Source: Ziziphus jujuba (lineage: Eukaryota; Streptophyta; Magnoliopsida; Rosales; Rhamnaceae). From it: a DNA stretch of 64,000 nucleotides. This document shows, one piece after another, positions 25,140-41,380 of this stretch. The position numbers and the translations under genes were made by a program. The DNA lies in the NCBI RefSeq assembly GCF_031755915.1, contig NC_083384.1, positions 26,020,001-26,084,000 of the forward strand. The letters are read 5' to 3'. The notes beneath the pieces were generated by a model. It was given only the letters and a program-made list of their open reading frames with translations, was not told where the DNA came from and made no database searches. The stretch's first letter is position 1. Every line of letters starts with the position of its first letter.

Positions 25140-26954
25140 CTAGGCTCTTATAAAATCCAATCATATAGAAAAAGGATTCAATTTAGAAGCTCTGAAAAAT
25201 TTTCAGGTAAAGTTGAGAAATCAGTGTTTTTTTTTTATTTTTTCCCTTTGTTTTTTTAGTGCAGAAATGAATCATAACCAGTGTCAGTGAGCCTAACAAT
25301 GACATCCCCTTCTACAGCTGACCCATGTTTGCCTTTGGAGAAACCCACGAAGTCCCGTGACCTTGTTGCGTGGAGTTTCATTATTTGGTTTGGGAACACT
25401 GAAATTACTCCTTTCATTTTTGCAATCCATTAATAGAAGTTTTTAGCAGACCTTAACCTTTCTCTGATGTTCTGTTTCTGATATACAAAATTATAATAAA
25501 ACAAAACCATTCATTAGTCACCATTTTGTTTGACAATCTCACCTAATAATTTTTCAACTTCCTTATTGGTTAATCTAGCTGCGAATCCGTGAATGCTTCT
25601 TCCATAGCTATAGACAAGTGACTCTCTAGCTAATGATGCACCGCAAATTGAGAAACGAATGGCATAGAAGTTTTTATGGGTTAGCACAAGTGCATGACTA
25701 TATGAAAGCAGGTTTTTTTAAGGCAAGACTCCTAAATAGTTATGTACTCCAAGGAGCATGGTGTTCTTCTTAGCCACGTTGTGTATGACTCTCTAGTTGC
25801 ACAATGTCTCAATTATCATAACTCACAATTTGGAGTGAAAAAAACTTGAAGCTATCTTTCGATTTTACATCTCAAGTCAAGGTGATACATTCCTTGACAT
25901 ATTTCCTCAAAATATAATTAACCATATCATTTTTAAATAATATTAGTTTAGATTTTTTTTGCCAAAACGCATGCATGTCTCAAATTAATTAGTTTTTAAT
26001 ATCTTAATACTTGCACTTTATGCTAGTTTCCAAACATTGCTTGCCTAAAACCTCAATGCCAATATTAGAAGCAAATAATAATTAATGAAAATGGTAATTC
26101 CACATTTCCATGGATCTCCCTGCGAAATTTGATATGATTGTAATTTAATCAATTAATCTCCTATAGTATAGGGTACTTATTATTGGGTTCCCATACTGCT
26201 AACTTTCTTTTATATTTTACTTTAAGGAAGAGAAGAGGAACTGCAAGTCTATTGGAATAGTAGTAGTCTATGCATAAAGGAATTTTTTTTTTTTCCCCCC
26301 TTTTATGGGGGGTAATAATATGTGTATAGTAATTTGAGTTAACCTTCCAAGAACATTAGCTAGCATGGAATGGTGGGTCGATGCAACAGAAAATTCCCCT
26401 TCGGGCCGCTCTCCCATGTACACAATGTGAAGCTATAGGCAAACATAAATTCCATTACCCAAAAAAAATAACAATAATTATAATTAGTTAGCTTATACAT
26501 AATTAATTCTCAATGTACCATCTCTAATTAAGAAATTAAGAAATTAAAAAATTAAAAAAAATAGAAACTTGTTCTATACCTTCCACTCCTCCTGTGATCC
26601 ATGGCAATTGAGGACAAATGCTGCAGATAACAATGGGCAGAGAAGAAAAACTGAATTAGCCATTTTGGGTTACCAACTAATGTCTAGGAGCTTGAGAAGT
26701 TTATGTTAATTTTAGATACAAGATTGAGAGTTATTTATACAAAGCTCAACTTTGGAAGCTTACTACAAATGTCCAGGCCTGCAACACCTGGTGCTGAGCT
26801 GACTGACGCAGGCCTATGCATTTTTTTTGTCATTAATGTTGCAAACCAAAGTTTATTCTCAGAAAACACAATTACAAATTTATTTAAGTCTCACATACAC
26901 AAACATTGTTTCGAGAATGAAAAGAGAATAAGTTTTTCATAACAATGATCTATG

Positions 26955-26991
26955 CCCCCCCCCCCCCCCCCCAAAAAAAAAAAAAAAAAAA
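26955..26991. repeat. C(18)-A(19) homopolymer junction
   Basis: Eighteen C are followed directly by nineteen A. The matching site in block B (about 32913-32950) has only an interrupted A-run. The exact lengths may be unreliable. Confidence 0.8.
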
Positions 26992-27191
26992 GAAGGAAGC
27001 CTTACTATATTAATATTAAAAATTTCTATAAAATATGTAAATGCTGTTTTGGTCGTCAATTTAACTTGTAGCAAGCGTTGGCAACGGCTTGTCTTGGAGA
27101 ACATATATAGTGTATATGTTTATTATTATTCAAGAAAGCCTAACAAAGATTGAAGTTAGATTGATCTTGGGTACTTGCTGATCTTTGAAAG

Positions 27192-27562
27192 GTGGAGGAG
27201 CTGCTCAAGAATTATGAAAATGTGTGTACCTTGCGTGTTAGAATGGCCATCTCATCTGATTTATCCAACCCGCGGAATTTTATCACCAAGATCACTCGGT
27301 ATGAAAAGGTCGTCAACATTCCTAATTCCATGACAATCTCGGATGAACTCTCATTGGAATATGGAACTTCACGAACCCTGGAGTGGTGAGCCATAGTGAG
27401 ATCTTGGACTTTACCCTTGAGGAACAGGCGAAAGTGATAGTTGCTCCTAGGAGCAATAACGAACTTGATGCCACGAAATTGAAGAAAGAATTCCCTGAAC
27501 TTTTGTCCAACTAGGAGTCACTCATTAAGAATGTGTTCAAGCCGAATCAGAAGACTGCTTGA
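27192..27562 (+). pseudogene. UER1 exon 2 fragment (headless duplicate)
   Basis: The sequence matches UER1 exon 2 from VEELLKNYENVCTLRVRM to the stop, but exon 1 and the promoter are missing because the duplication began inside intron 1. Two deletions followed: 34 bp after 'gatgaact' (near 27348), which shifts the frame, and about 42 bp near 27408. A TAG (ttgtccaacTAGgag, about 27512) replaces AAG of the intact gene. It was non-functional from the start and has been decaying since. Confidence 0.95.
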
Positions 27563-28674
27563 GCTTGAAACTTGGTAGCTTTGATTTCTTCAGTTTTAGT
27601 ATTGCTGTTAATTGGATTCAGTTCATGCGGCCGATGTGCCTTATCTATCCTCTACACCAGTTCTCTTTTCCATGTGGCATGCGTTGCTACTCCTATTTGT
27701 ATTTGAATGTTGTATTCGCAATAACTTCAAACAGAATAAACGAGTTGGAATTGATTTATCAAAATTTTTTGTAAGTTGGCGTTGTATGGGATGGCATAGA
27801 TTGTGATCTTTTTTGCTTTTTTGTTTGTTTATTCTATATATTCTTCAGTTAAATGTTGCTCTTATTTATGGCAGTTAAACAGACGGTCCAACTTATATTT
27901 ACTGATTGATAATCTCTTTTATATACATATATATATGTATATTATTGATTGATAATCTCTTATATGTACATATATATATATATATATATATACGTATTAT
28001 TTTTCGATAATGTAATGAGAACTGAGAAGTATGATCTGATTGGTGTCCAGTTCTCTTAGGAGCTTACCGCCTTACTCTATTAGATCTAGCAATTCTCCAA
28101 CTTCTTAGAGACATAGAGTACTGCAACTTTTCATGTATTCTTGGTTATGTGCATGTTTCATTGCATCATCGTTCATTGCAATGGTCAAAAAGGAACCTGT
28201 GAATTATGTCTTTTGCTTGTACAGGGTGATCTTTACGAGATCTTTTAGATTTCATATTTTTCCCTCCAAAGAGTTAGTCATGTAAATTTATAGGTTTGGG
28301 TTGTATAGTTAAAATGAATGTGGCTTGAATGTACTACTCAGCCTTTGCTAAAAGCCAGAAAATCTTAAATCTGTTTGCTTCTTTTTTGAACCAAGACGAT
28401 GCAATTAACATTGAGCAATGACATCAAAAAGGGATGGGAGATAGAGGAACCAAATGATACTCTTTAGTGTCTTATTGAAAGCTTGTAAAGTACAGGATAG
28501 ACTTTACATCGCAAATGTTGACAAACACTACAAAGTGATAAATATTGGATGGGAATCAGTTGTTTCCCAAGGCAAAATAATAAAGAAGATTTATTTTCAG
28601 TCTTGCAAGGAACTTAAATAACCCGCAATTTCAAATGCATAGGAAATGCTCAGTGAAGGTATCTTGCATGCAAT
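27563..28674. other. spacer between UER1 fragment and intact subtilase
   Basis: This is the block B copy of the UER1 3' UTR and spacer, with TA-rich and 'ttgattgataatctctt' phrases at 27900-27995. Its distal part is the 3' flank of the subtilase gene. No separate gene is seen. Confidence 0.6.
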
Positions 28675-32611
<3,937 letters not shown>

Positions 32612-32680
32612 TTTATGTTACGAACTAATGTCTAGGAGTTTGAGAAGTTGATGTTAATTTTAGATACAAGATTGGGAGTT

Positions 32681-32687
32681 ATTTATA
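32681..32687 (-). promoter_or_regulatory. TATA box of the intact subtilase
   Basis: TATAAAT read on the minus strand lies 70 bp before the ATG at 32611. The same element is kept in block A near 26731-26740, so the promoters were duplicated with the genes. Confidence 0.55.
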
Positions 32688-33070
32688 CAAAGCTCAACTT
32701 TGGAAGCTTGCTACAAATGTCCAGGATTGCAACACCTGGTGCTGAGCTGACTGACTGACGCAGGCCTATGCATTTTTTTTGTTATTAACGTTGCAAACCA
32801 AAGTTTATTCTCAGAACACACAATTACAAATTTATTTAAGTCTCACATAGACAAACATTGTTTCGAGAATGAAAAGAGAATTAGTTTTTTTTTTAATGAT
32901 GTTTCTTAGAACAATGATCCATGCCAAAAACAAAAAACAAAAAAAAAAAAAGGAATCCTTATTATATTAATATTAAAAATTTATATAAAATATGTAAATG
33001 TTGTTTTGGTCATCGTCAATTTAACTTGTAGCAAGCGTTGGCAGCGGCTTCTCTTGAAGAATAGATATAG

Positions 33071-33667
33071 TTTCCCGGCCAATTGTGCAAGAGCAAACCT
33101 TGTTTTCATCATTTTATATTGTTTTTGTCCCACTTTTTTTCATGAATATTGTTTCTTGTTTCCTTAACACAATGCCTGCCTTATGCAAATTTTTGCATTG
33201 TGCTTTCCGCTAACAGAAAATAATAATAAATAAATAAAATCTAATTGCATGGTTGCTTTGTGAATTGTGATGACTAAAGGAGATATTAGTTTACCCTTAG
33301 TTTGATAATGTTTATATTTTTAGATTCTGTTTCGGTTTTTTTTTTTTTTTAAATAAAGTTTTTTCTTAAATTGTGTACAATTGCTTTATGCATTAAGGAA
33401 AATATAAAAAACAAAATAAATAAATTGGAATCCATTTTAAATTGTTTATAATACAATGTCCACTTCCATAATTTTTATTTTTTTTTACCATTATAAATAA
33501 CAACTATTATAATAGTTATTTATCATTGATGCATGAATATAAACGTTAGCAAATGAGCCCTTTGTCACTAAAATCCAATAATTTAATGAAAAATCTTTAA
33601 ATCATCTTCATTATTTCACCTTTATCCTTATTATAAGTGAGTTTATACCTGTCATATAATCATTTGG

Positions 33668-33701
<34 letters not shown>

Positions 33702-34610
33702 ATATTGCATCGTATGCAACAGTTGAAACTCTTAATTAGTTATAGCTTATGAGAACCCAACATGAAGAGAAAGTGTGACAATATTCTAAAATTTCTATCC
33801 ATATTGATTACAAGGTTTGTAATTGATGGACTTGATGTTATCATGTGGAAAAATTCAAAATCACACTATTGCAAGAAAACATAGTGATAAAGCTACTAAG
33901 TTTTTTTTTTTCCAGGGTATCTAAAAAGTTTGGTATGGAACAAGGTTTAAAATAGCAATAATTTACGTGATATTTCTCTAAAATTTTCATTTTTTTCAAT
34001 AAGTGGTTAGGATATTTAAGTTTAAAAATTATAAAAAATCAATTTTTGATATTTCTACTAAAATTTTTATCCGTATATTTCCATGTAAGTTCTTTTGTAA
34101 CTTGGTTAAAATTTTCATAATATCTATTAATATTTTCCAAATTTTGACCATAATTTTCGTAGAATTTTTAAAAAATCTATAAAATTTTAATTATTATTAA
34201 ATTTTAATAATATTATTAAACACGTATAAAAATCCAAATTAAGCCAAAGAGATGGATTTACCTATGAAATGGAGTTTTATGGTAATATCCATTAAATTTA
34301 CCCAAATTCTCTTGCATGTGAAAGATTATTATGATATATATTGTTATAAAGAATTAATACATATGCACAAATTTAAGTTTTGTATAAATTTAAATCTTAT
34401 ATGGATGTAAGTGACGACAAATCTAGGTAGATAAAGGAGAGAAATTACTTCAAAAAGTACAAGTTATACAAGCAGTAATTTATTATCAGAATTGCAAGTA
34501 TTGTAAATACTAACAAAATATATAGATGGTTTTAGAAATGCGAAAATTGAAAATATAAAATTTACCTTCTGGAAAACACATTTAGAAAATCTCTTTAGTA
34601 AAATAAATAA
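33071..34610. other. AT-rich intergenic DNA
   Basis: It contains long A/T runs (33667-33700 is an A-run of more than 30) and, at about 33940-34300, a member of the 'atatttcc/aaatttcc' repeat family also seen at 11.0-12.7 kb and 47.2-47.8 kb. No gene is visible. Confidence 0.5.
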
Positions 34611-34850
34611 GGATAAATCACATAATTGATCTTGAAACTATACTATAATTTATAAGTCAGTTCATAAATAACTATATGGGACATTTTAGGCCTTGAATTC
34701 ATTAAAACATTACACCGTTAGTCTCTCAATATTATTATGTTTAAAATCTACTATTTAAAACATGTGCAGATCTTGTATTAGGGATCAATTTGCAACATAG
34801 GACATATTTTGGAGGTTAATATATAACGCTTGGTCTAATTTGAGGATTAA
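34611..34850. repeat. left arm of a foldback (long inverted repeat) element
   Basis: Starting ggataaatcacataattg, these ~240 bp match the reverse complement of 46273-46518 over their whole length with moderate divergence. The flanks aataaataa (34602-34610) and aattagtaa (46519-46527) agree at 7 of 9 positions, as expected of an aged 9-bp target duplication of a MULE-like element. Confidence 0.75.
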
Positions 34851-36299
34851 AGCTTCATTCGGTATGCAGTATTGGATTGTATTGGTATGATTTGTATTGT
34901 ATTGAATTGTATTGAAATGTATTATACTATACATATGCTGTGTTTGGTGCAAGATCATATAAAATAATAACCTGTTTGGACTGTATTATTTTTATTATTT
35001 ATTATTTCATAAATATTGCTATTAAAAAAAAAACATTACAAAAATATCATATGCTTCTCTTTCCATTTTGTATATTATTATAATTCATGACAATAATAAA
35101 GTTTAATATTAAAAGAAATTAAAAAAAAATGGTATCATATGGTTTAAGAAAAAAAAAAACTTTGGAAAAAAAATTTAGAAAATACTAAATTAGCTATAAA
35201 ATCAAAAGAAGGATCTTTGTTCAAATCTAATCACTAATATCTCCAATACATATTACATATCATCTGCATATCATTAGTTTAATATTTTTATAATTATGCT
35301 TATTACTATTGCTTCTACAATGCACTCAATAAAAAAAAAATTCCATTCACTATAAATATGTTTATAAATTGGATGAGATTGATCATTCTCATTTGAACAT
35401 ATTTTTAAAGGAGCCTTTCTTTAATGTTGAAGGTATAAGATATACTCCTTCTGAGCTGTTCTAGTGAAGAATATGATTTATATATGTTTCCTTTGAATCT
35501 ATTAACTTGTTCTTGATATTCAAGCCATAAGTGATTAAAAAATTCCTGTCCTTCAACTTTTAAAAACAACATAAATAGTTTACACGTCATATGGAATATA
35601 TATATATATCTAGAAAAAGTAAAATTATATGTTCCAATATAAATCTAAAGACAGTTAAAATATATATATATATATATATATATAAATATATGACAACACA
35701 ACATAATAATATTCTATATAATTGTTCAAACATATTTCATACGATCCATAAATGTGTCACAAATAAGCAAATAAAGTTAACATAGTCCATATTAAACGCA
35801 CAACACTCTAGCAAATAAGGTTAACACAATTCAAACTACAACTTAATAAAGTTTATAGAATACAACCATAAAGCAATACAACAAAGTTAGTTATCCAATT
35901 GTTTTAGTAACCTCCTCACAAACATCTCTCTAACTGCATCGTGAGTGGACCTAAATATTGTAAGATAATGAGGTTTCTCTGCTATAACACCAAAAACATT
36001 AAGTTGATCCTCAACAAATAGTCTCATGTCTTTTAATTCATTAGAAATATCATATTGATCTTCATAACCTTTTACGAAGGTATCTGCTATCACCTTCAAT
36101 TGATCGATGGATTTGTCAAACATTTGCTGAAATGAAGTCAATAAAACATCCTCTGCATTATTAGAATCTGCTATTTTTCTCCTTTTATGGGTTGAAGTAG
36201 CAGTCACTACTAGAATCACATTGATAAATGATGCAATTAATACGTCGAACAAAATAAAGACCGACATATTACCCGGCGTCACCTAACATCCTACTGCTA

Positions 36300-36800
36300 A
36301 ATCCATAAGACAATACGCGATGCATTAATAGTGTCACCTTAGCTTAAAAAAAGGTCGACGATGTAAAACAATGCGTCGCTAAACATTCAAAGAAAATGCG
36401 ATGCTACCAAAACAAGTCGTCTATTTTTTGCATTTTTAGTGACGCATTTAAAACAGCGTCAAATTTAGTAGACAACTTTTAGTGATGCGTTTAACAAATG
36501 CATCAGATTTTATATTCAACTTTTAGCAATGTTAATAATAACAGCGTTAGATTTTACATTCAACTTTTAGCAATGCTTTTAAAAAATGCATCAGATTTGA
36601 TGTTCCACTTTTAGCGATGCATTTCTGTAAAGCATCACCCTTTATCTTGAACGTGTAGCGACGCTGTACGAAGCAGTTGCTAAAAAAATCTTTTAGCGAT
36701 TGTTTTTTAAAGTGTCACTAAATATATTTTGTTAAGGCGTCTCTAAAAAAACCAATAAAAGGAGATTCTTTGGAAAACGTCGCTAAAGGTGGAAAAACAA
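36300..36800. repeat. left subterminal repeat array of the CACTA element
   Basis: About eight units of roughly 55 bp share 'acttttagcgatgc' followed by a run and an inverted 'gcatcac/gcatcag'. Each unit can fold into a small hairpin. In En/Spm, subterminal repeats bind the TnpA-type protein; that role here is inferred from the family. Confidence 0.8.
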
Positions 36801-37369
36801 CGTTGCCCAATATGTTAGGTGACGTTGTTTGTTTTAATGCATCGACCTTTATTTTATTTTTTTTAATTTTCTTATTTTTAATTTTTTTGAAAATTGATTA
36901 AAATAGTAAAACTATTAAAATAATTAAAATACAAAAAAACTAAAACTAGCTTCATCCAAAATAATTAGAATACAAAAATTTAAAATAAATATTTTCATAA
37001 TAAAATGATTATCAAATAAATTAAATATTATCTCATTGACATATTTTTACATAATTTGGTAAACTATTGTATGTGCAAAAGCAAATTCAATATTAATTAA
37101 ACTTCCATGAATATATACTCATTGAGATGAAAGTTGACATCCTCTTGTTGACGGTATTACACTCTCTTATTATTAAATTATATAATATAGTAAATAAAAA
37201 TTTAAAAAATATTACCACTGTTCTTAAGATTTAGCAAGACAATTTTCTCCTAATTTAAAGTGGAAAACCCATAATGAAGCGGATCAGAAAATTAATTAAA
37301 TGAATAATAATAAATATCATAAATATTATTTAAAACATAAATAATAAATCTACGTACCAATTTATTTAG

Positions 37370-37620
37370 AAGATATTTTTTATCCATATCCTCTCACAAT
37401 CATTACGAATATAGCTACTATCACATTCATTCTCATTATCATTTTCATCAATACTTGGTAATTATATGACAAATGAATTGTGAACCATCGTAGTATCTCC
37501 AAGAACATCTTCTTCAACAAAAGTACAATGTTGTGGTGAAGTTAAAACAATAGACCATCTCGAATCAAGTTGATATTCAACATAAAATACTTATTGAACT
37601 TAGCAAAACCATGTCAAGCA
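37370..37620 (-). pseudogene. CACTA transposase C-terminal relic (DUF4216-like)
   Basis: One minus-strand frame reads VFYVEYQLDSRWSIVLTSPQ at about 37590-37530, close to the V.YV.DP.D.RWHVVL block that ends many plant CACTA transposases. Further on, YIRNDCERIWIKN (about 37410-37375) resembles their Y.R.DCEGIW motif. Stops and frameshifts interrupt the segment, and no TNP2 catalytic region was found. Confidence 0.6.
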
Positions 37621-39369
37621 ATATCACAAATAAAATATCTACAAAAGCAAGATTAAGAAAATCCAACAAACCTAACATGAGGTTAAAATGAAAAAAAAAA
37701 CAAAAAAACAAAAAAACCAACCCACCATATGTCTCCGCCAACCACAAAGAAAAAAGAAACTCACCTAAACAATGAAGACGAAGAAAGAAGAAACCCAGCT
37801 AACCACGAAGGCCACCTTTTTGAAGATTCTTTTTTTTTTTTTCTTAAATTAAGAGAACAGGCGACGCATTTACATCTTAAAGCGTCGCCTGTTCCATCAA
37901 TGTCATTATTATTTTTTAATTAGTTTTTTATTCTTCATGTAAAAATAAATACTGAAAATATTTCTTATATATTACCAAAGTGGGAGTTTAATTATTTTGT
38001 TTTCCAAGTACAGTTTATTTACTTTAAAATCTTGTAAATTTCAATTTTTTTTTTAAAAAAAAAAAAGGAATAAGTGATGTATTTACAATAGACAGCATCG
38101 CCTGTTTTAAGTTTTATTTTTTGTTCCTTAATTTGACGGAACAAGTGACACATAAAAAGTAAAAAGAGTCATCAGATACTTTTTATTTTTTCCTTTCTTA
38201 ATAGTTATTAATTTGCTTTTGAAGTACAATTTATTTGCTTTTAAAAGTTGCAAGTATTAAAATGTTAATTTTTTATTTTTCATCTACAAATTAATACTGA
38301 AAATATTTTTTAAAGATACAAAGCAAAATATCGAAAATTGCTGTTTATTTTCTGTTTTTCAAGTATACCTTTATTCGTTATAAAAATTGCATGTCTTTTA
38401 ATATTTTTTTTTTTTAATTGAGAGAATAGGCGATGCATTTTTTTCAAAAAGGGTCGCTTATTCTTGAATTATGGGATCAAGCGACACATTATGGTTAAAA
38501 AAGGCCGCCTGTTCCATTTTTTATGTTTTCTTTATAATCTTTAAATAGTTTTTTAATCATTCATCTACAAATATATTCATGTAGCAATCTAATGAACATA
38601 AATTCCATTGATCTAAAATAGAAAATAGTTTTGTCAATGCTCTTCTCAATTATTCACATATATGTATCGACGAGATACAAAATATTTTAAGACCTAATTT
38701 GAGATAAGGTATCAAATATAGAATTCTAATAAAACAAGGGTTTATTGACCAATTTATTTACATAAGTATGTTAAATGAGCTTAACTTTTATATGTTTGTG
38801 TTCAATGATAGCTTACTTATTTTTAAAAATTTAAAGTTTATTAAATATTTTTTATAAAAATAAATAAAAAATTTGAACGAACAGGCGACACAATTCCATC
38901 CAAAAGCATCGCCTATTCCATATTCTTTTTTTTTTATCTTTAATTAGTTTTTTTGATTGCTCATCAACAAATTAAAAAAAAAAAGCATATTTGCAAAATT
39001 AAAAAAAAAATTACTAAAAACAACTTTCAAAATTAAAAAAAAAAAAAGAAAGATAAAAATTGGTTGGATGAAAAGGCGACGCATTTGTTGAAAAAGGGAT
39101 CGCCTTTTTCTATATTTGGTGATCCTTTCTTAAAAAAGTGTCGCCTATTTTATATTAAGAATTCTCTAAATTTGCAAGTCTCTTAAATTATATTTTTGTA
39201 TTTAAAAAAAAAAGGGAACAGGCGATGCAATTCTGTTCCAAAGCGTCGCCTGTTCTATTTTTTTTATTTTTTATTTAATTATTTTTTTTCATCTACAAAT
39301 AAATACTGAAAATATTTGTTGAAAAAGATAAATAAAAAAGGTAAAAATTAAAATTAAATAAAAATTGGT

Positions 39370-40150
39370 TTGGTGGAAAGGCAACGCATTTATTGAAAAA
39401 CGCGTCGCCTATTCCTTTATTTGGCTATCCTTTTTTAGAAAAAGGCGTCACCTAAAACTATATTATGTATTTCTTATTATATTAATATATTAATATATTA
39501 ATATATTTGGTCTGGTAGTGTGGTAATTCCTTAAGAGTGTAAGAGGTTCTGAGTTCAATTTTTGGTATAGCCTTATTTTATTTTATTTTTTTTATAGGTT
39601 TGTACATGTGTATATAAAAAAATTGAAAAAAAAAAAAAGAAAAGGTGACACATTGTTGAAAAATATGTCACCTATTCCTTTATTTGGCGACTCTTTTTTA
39701 AAAAATCGCATCACCTAAAACTATATTAGTTATTTCTTATTGTATTATTATACCCAAGTCATTTGGTTAGGTGGTGTGGTGATTCCTTGAAAGTGTAAGA
39801 GGTTTTGGTTTCAATTTTTGGCATGGTCTATCTGATTTTATTTTTTACACGTGTAAATAAAAAAATTAAAAAAAAGAAAAGAAAATGCATCGCCTTTTTC
39901 TTTATTTGGTGATGCTTTTTTAAAAAAATACGTCACCTAAAACTATATTAGCTATTTGATGTAATATTGCATTCAAGTAATTTGATCTGGTGGCATCGTG
40001 ATTTCTTGAGAATGTAAGAGGTTCTGGATTCAATTCTTAACATGGTCCTATTTGATTTTATTTTTTTTATGGGTGAAAAGGCGATGCATTTTTTAGAAAA
40101 TGCATTGCCTATTCCTTTATTTGGCGATCCTTTTTTAAAAAAGTGTCGCA
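39370..40150. repeat. ~220-250-bp tandem repeat, about three units, within the CACTA array
   Basis: Each unit has 'gcgtcgcctattcctttatt' then 'tggcgat', 'cacctaaaactatatta', and a segment near 39508, 39762 and 39981 reading roughly 'ttggtctggtggtgtggtgatt ... gaggttctggattcaatt'. The last segment looks tRNA-like (B-box-like gttcaattt) but is not a tRNA gene. Confidence 0.75.
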
Positions 40151-40159
40151 TATCTTTAT

Positions 40160-41380
40160 ATTAAGCATTCTTTAAAATTTGCAAGTCTCTTAAATTGTAT
40201 TTTTTGTATTTAAAAAAAAAAAAAGGAAACAAGCGACGCAATTACTTTGTTTAGCATCACCTATTCTTTGTTTTTAAAAGAACAGGCGAAGCAATAACTT
40301 CTTTTAACGTCACCCTTTTTTTTTCCTTTAAATAATTTTTTTTTCAAGTATAGTTTATTTTCTGTTTAAACTTTCAAATCTCTTAAATTGTATTTTCATT
40401 TTTTTTTCTTACAAAAGAAAGGAACAGGCAACGCAATTACTTCTTCGAGTGTCGCCTGTTCTTTTTTTTTTTTTTCTTTAAATAGGATCTTTTTCAACTT
40501 CAAATAAGCAGTGAAAATATTTAAATAATATAACTGGGGTGGTTGTTCAATTATTTTATTTTTCATGTACAATTTATTATTTGTTTAAACTTGCAAATAT
40601 CTTAAATTGTATTTTTATTTTTTTATTTTCCAAAAGGGAACAAGCGATGCAATTACTTCGTTTAGCATTGCATGTTCTTTGTTTTTTTAAAAGAACAGGA
40701 CGTAATAACTTCTTTTCGTATCGCCTGTTCATTTTTTTTTTCTTTCAATAATTTTTTTTCCAAGTACAGTTTATTTTCTGTTTAAACTTACAAATATCTT
40801 AAAATTGTATTTTTATTTTTTTTTTATTTTTAAAATGAACAGTTGGCACAATTACTTCTCTTAGTGTCGCTTGTTTTTTTTTTTTTTTTCTTTTAAAGGA
40901 TTCTTTTTCAACGTCAAATAAACAGTGAAAATAGTATGTAATATAACTGAGGTGGTTGTTCAAATATTTTATTTTTCATGTACAGTTTATTTTCTGTTTA
41001 AACTTGCAAATCTCTTACATCGTATTTTTATTTTTATTTTTCAAAAAAGGATTAGGCGACGTAATTACTTTGTCTAGCGTCGCTTGTTCTCTATTTTTAA
41101 GGAAACAGGCGATGCAATAACTTCTTTTTGCGTCGCTTGTTCTTTTTTCTTTTTTCTTTAAATAATTTTTTTCGAAGTACAGTTGATTTTCTATTTAAAC
41201 TTACAAATATTTTAAATTGTATTTTCATTTTAAAAAAGAAACAGGTGACACAATTACTTCTTTTAGCATCGCCTATTCTTTGTTTTTTTTTTTCTTTAAA
41301 AAAGATTTTTTTTTTAACTTCAAATAAGCAGTGAAAATATTTAAGTAATATAACCAGCTTATTAATGTTTCTTAACATTT
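40160..41380. repeat. ~200-bp tandem repeat, about six units, within the CACTA array
   Basis: Units recur at about 40195, 40384, 40607, 40803, 41018 and 41213. Each has 'cttaaattgtattttt', a pair of GCGACGCAATTACTTC / GCGTCGCCTGTTC palindromes and 'caagtacagtttattttctg'. Divergence between units is moderate. Confidence 0.8.

Noticed and set aside
39508..39570. A functional tRNA gene in the repeated 'tggtctggtggtgtgg' segment
   Set aside because: The B-box is degenerate, the acceptor stem does not pair, and it occurs three times as part of a transposon repeat.
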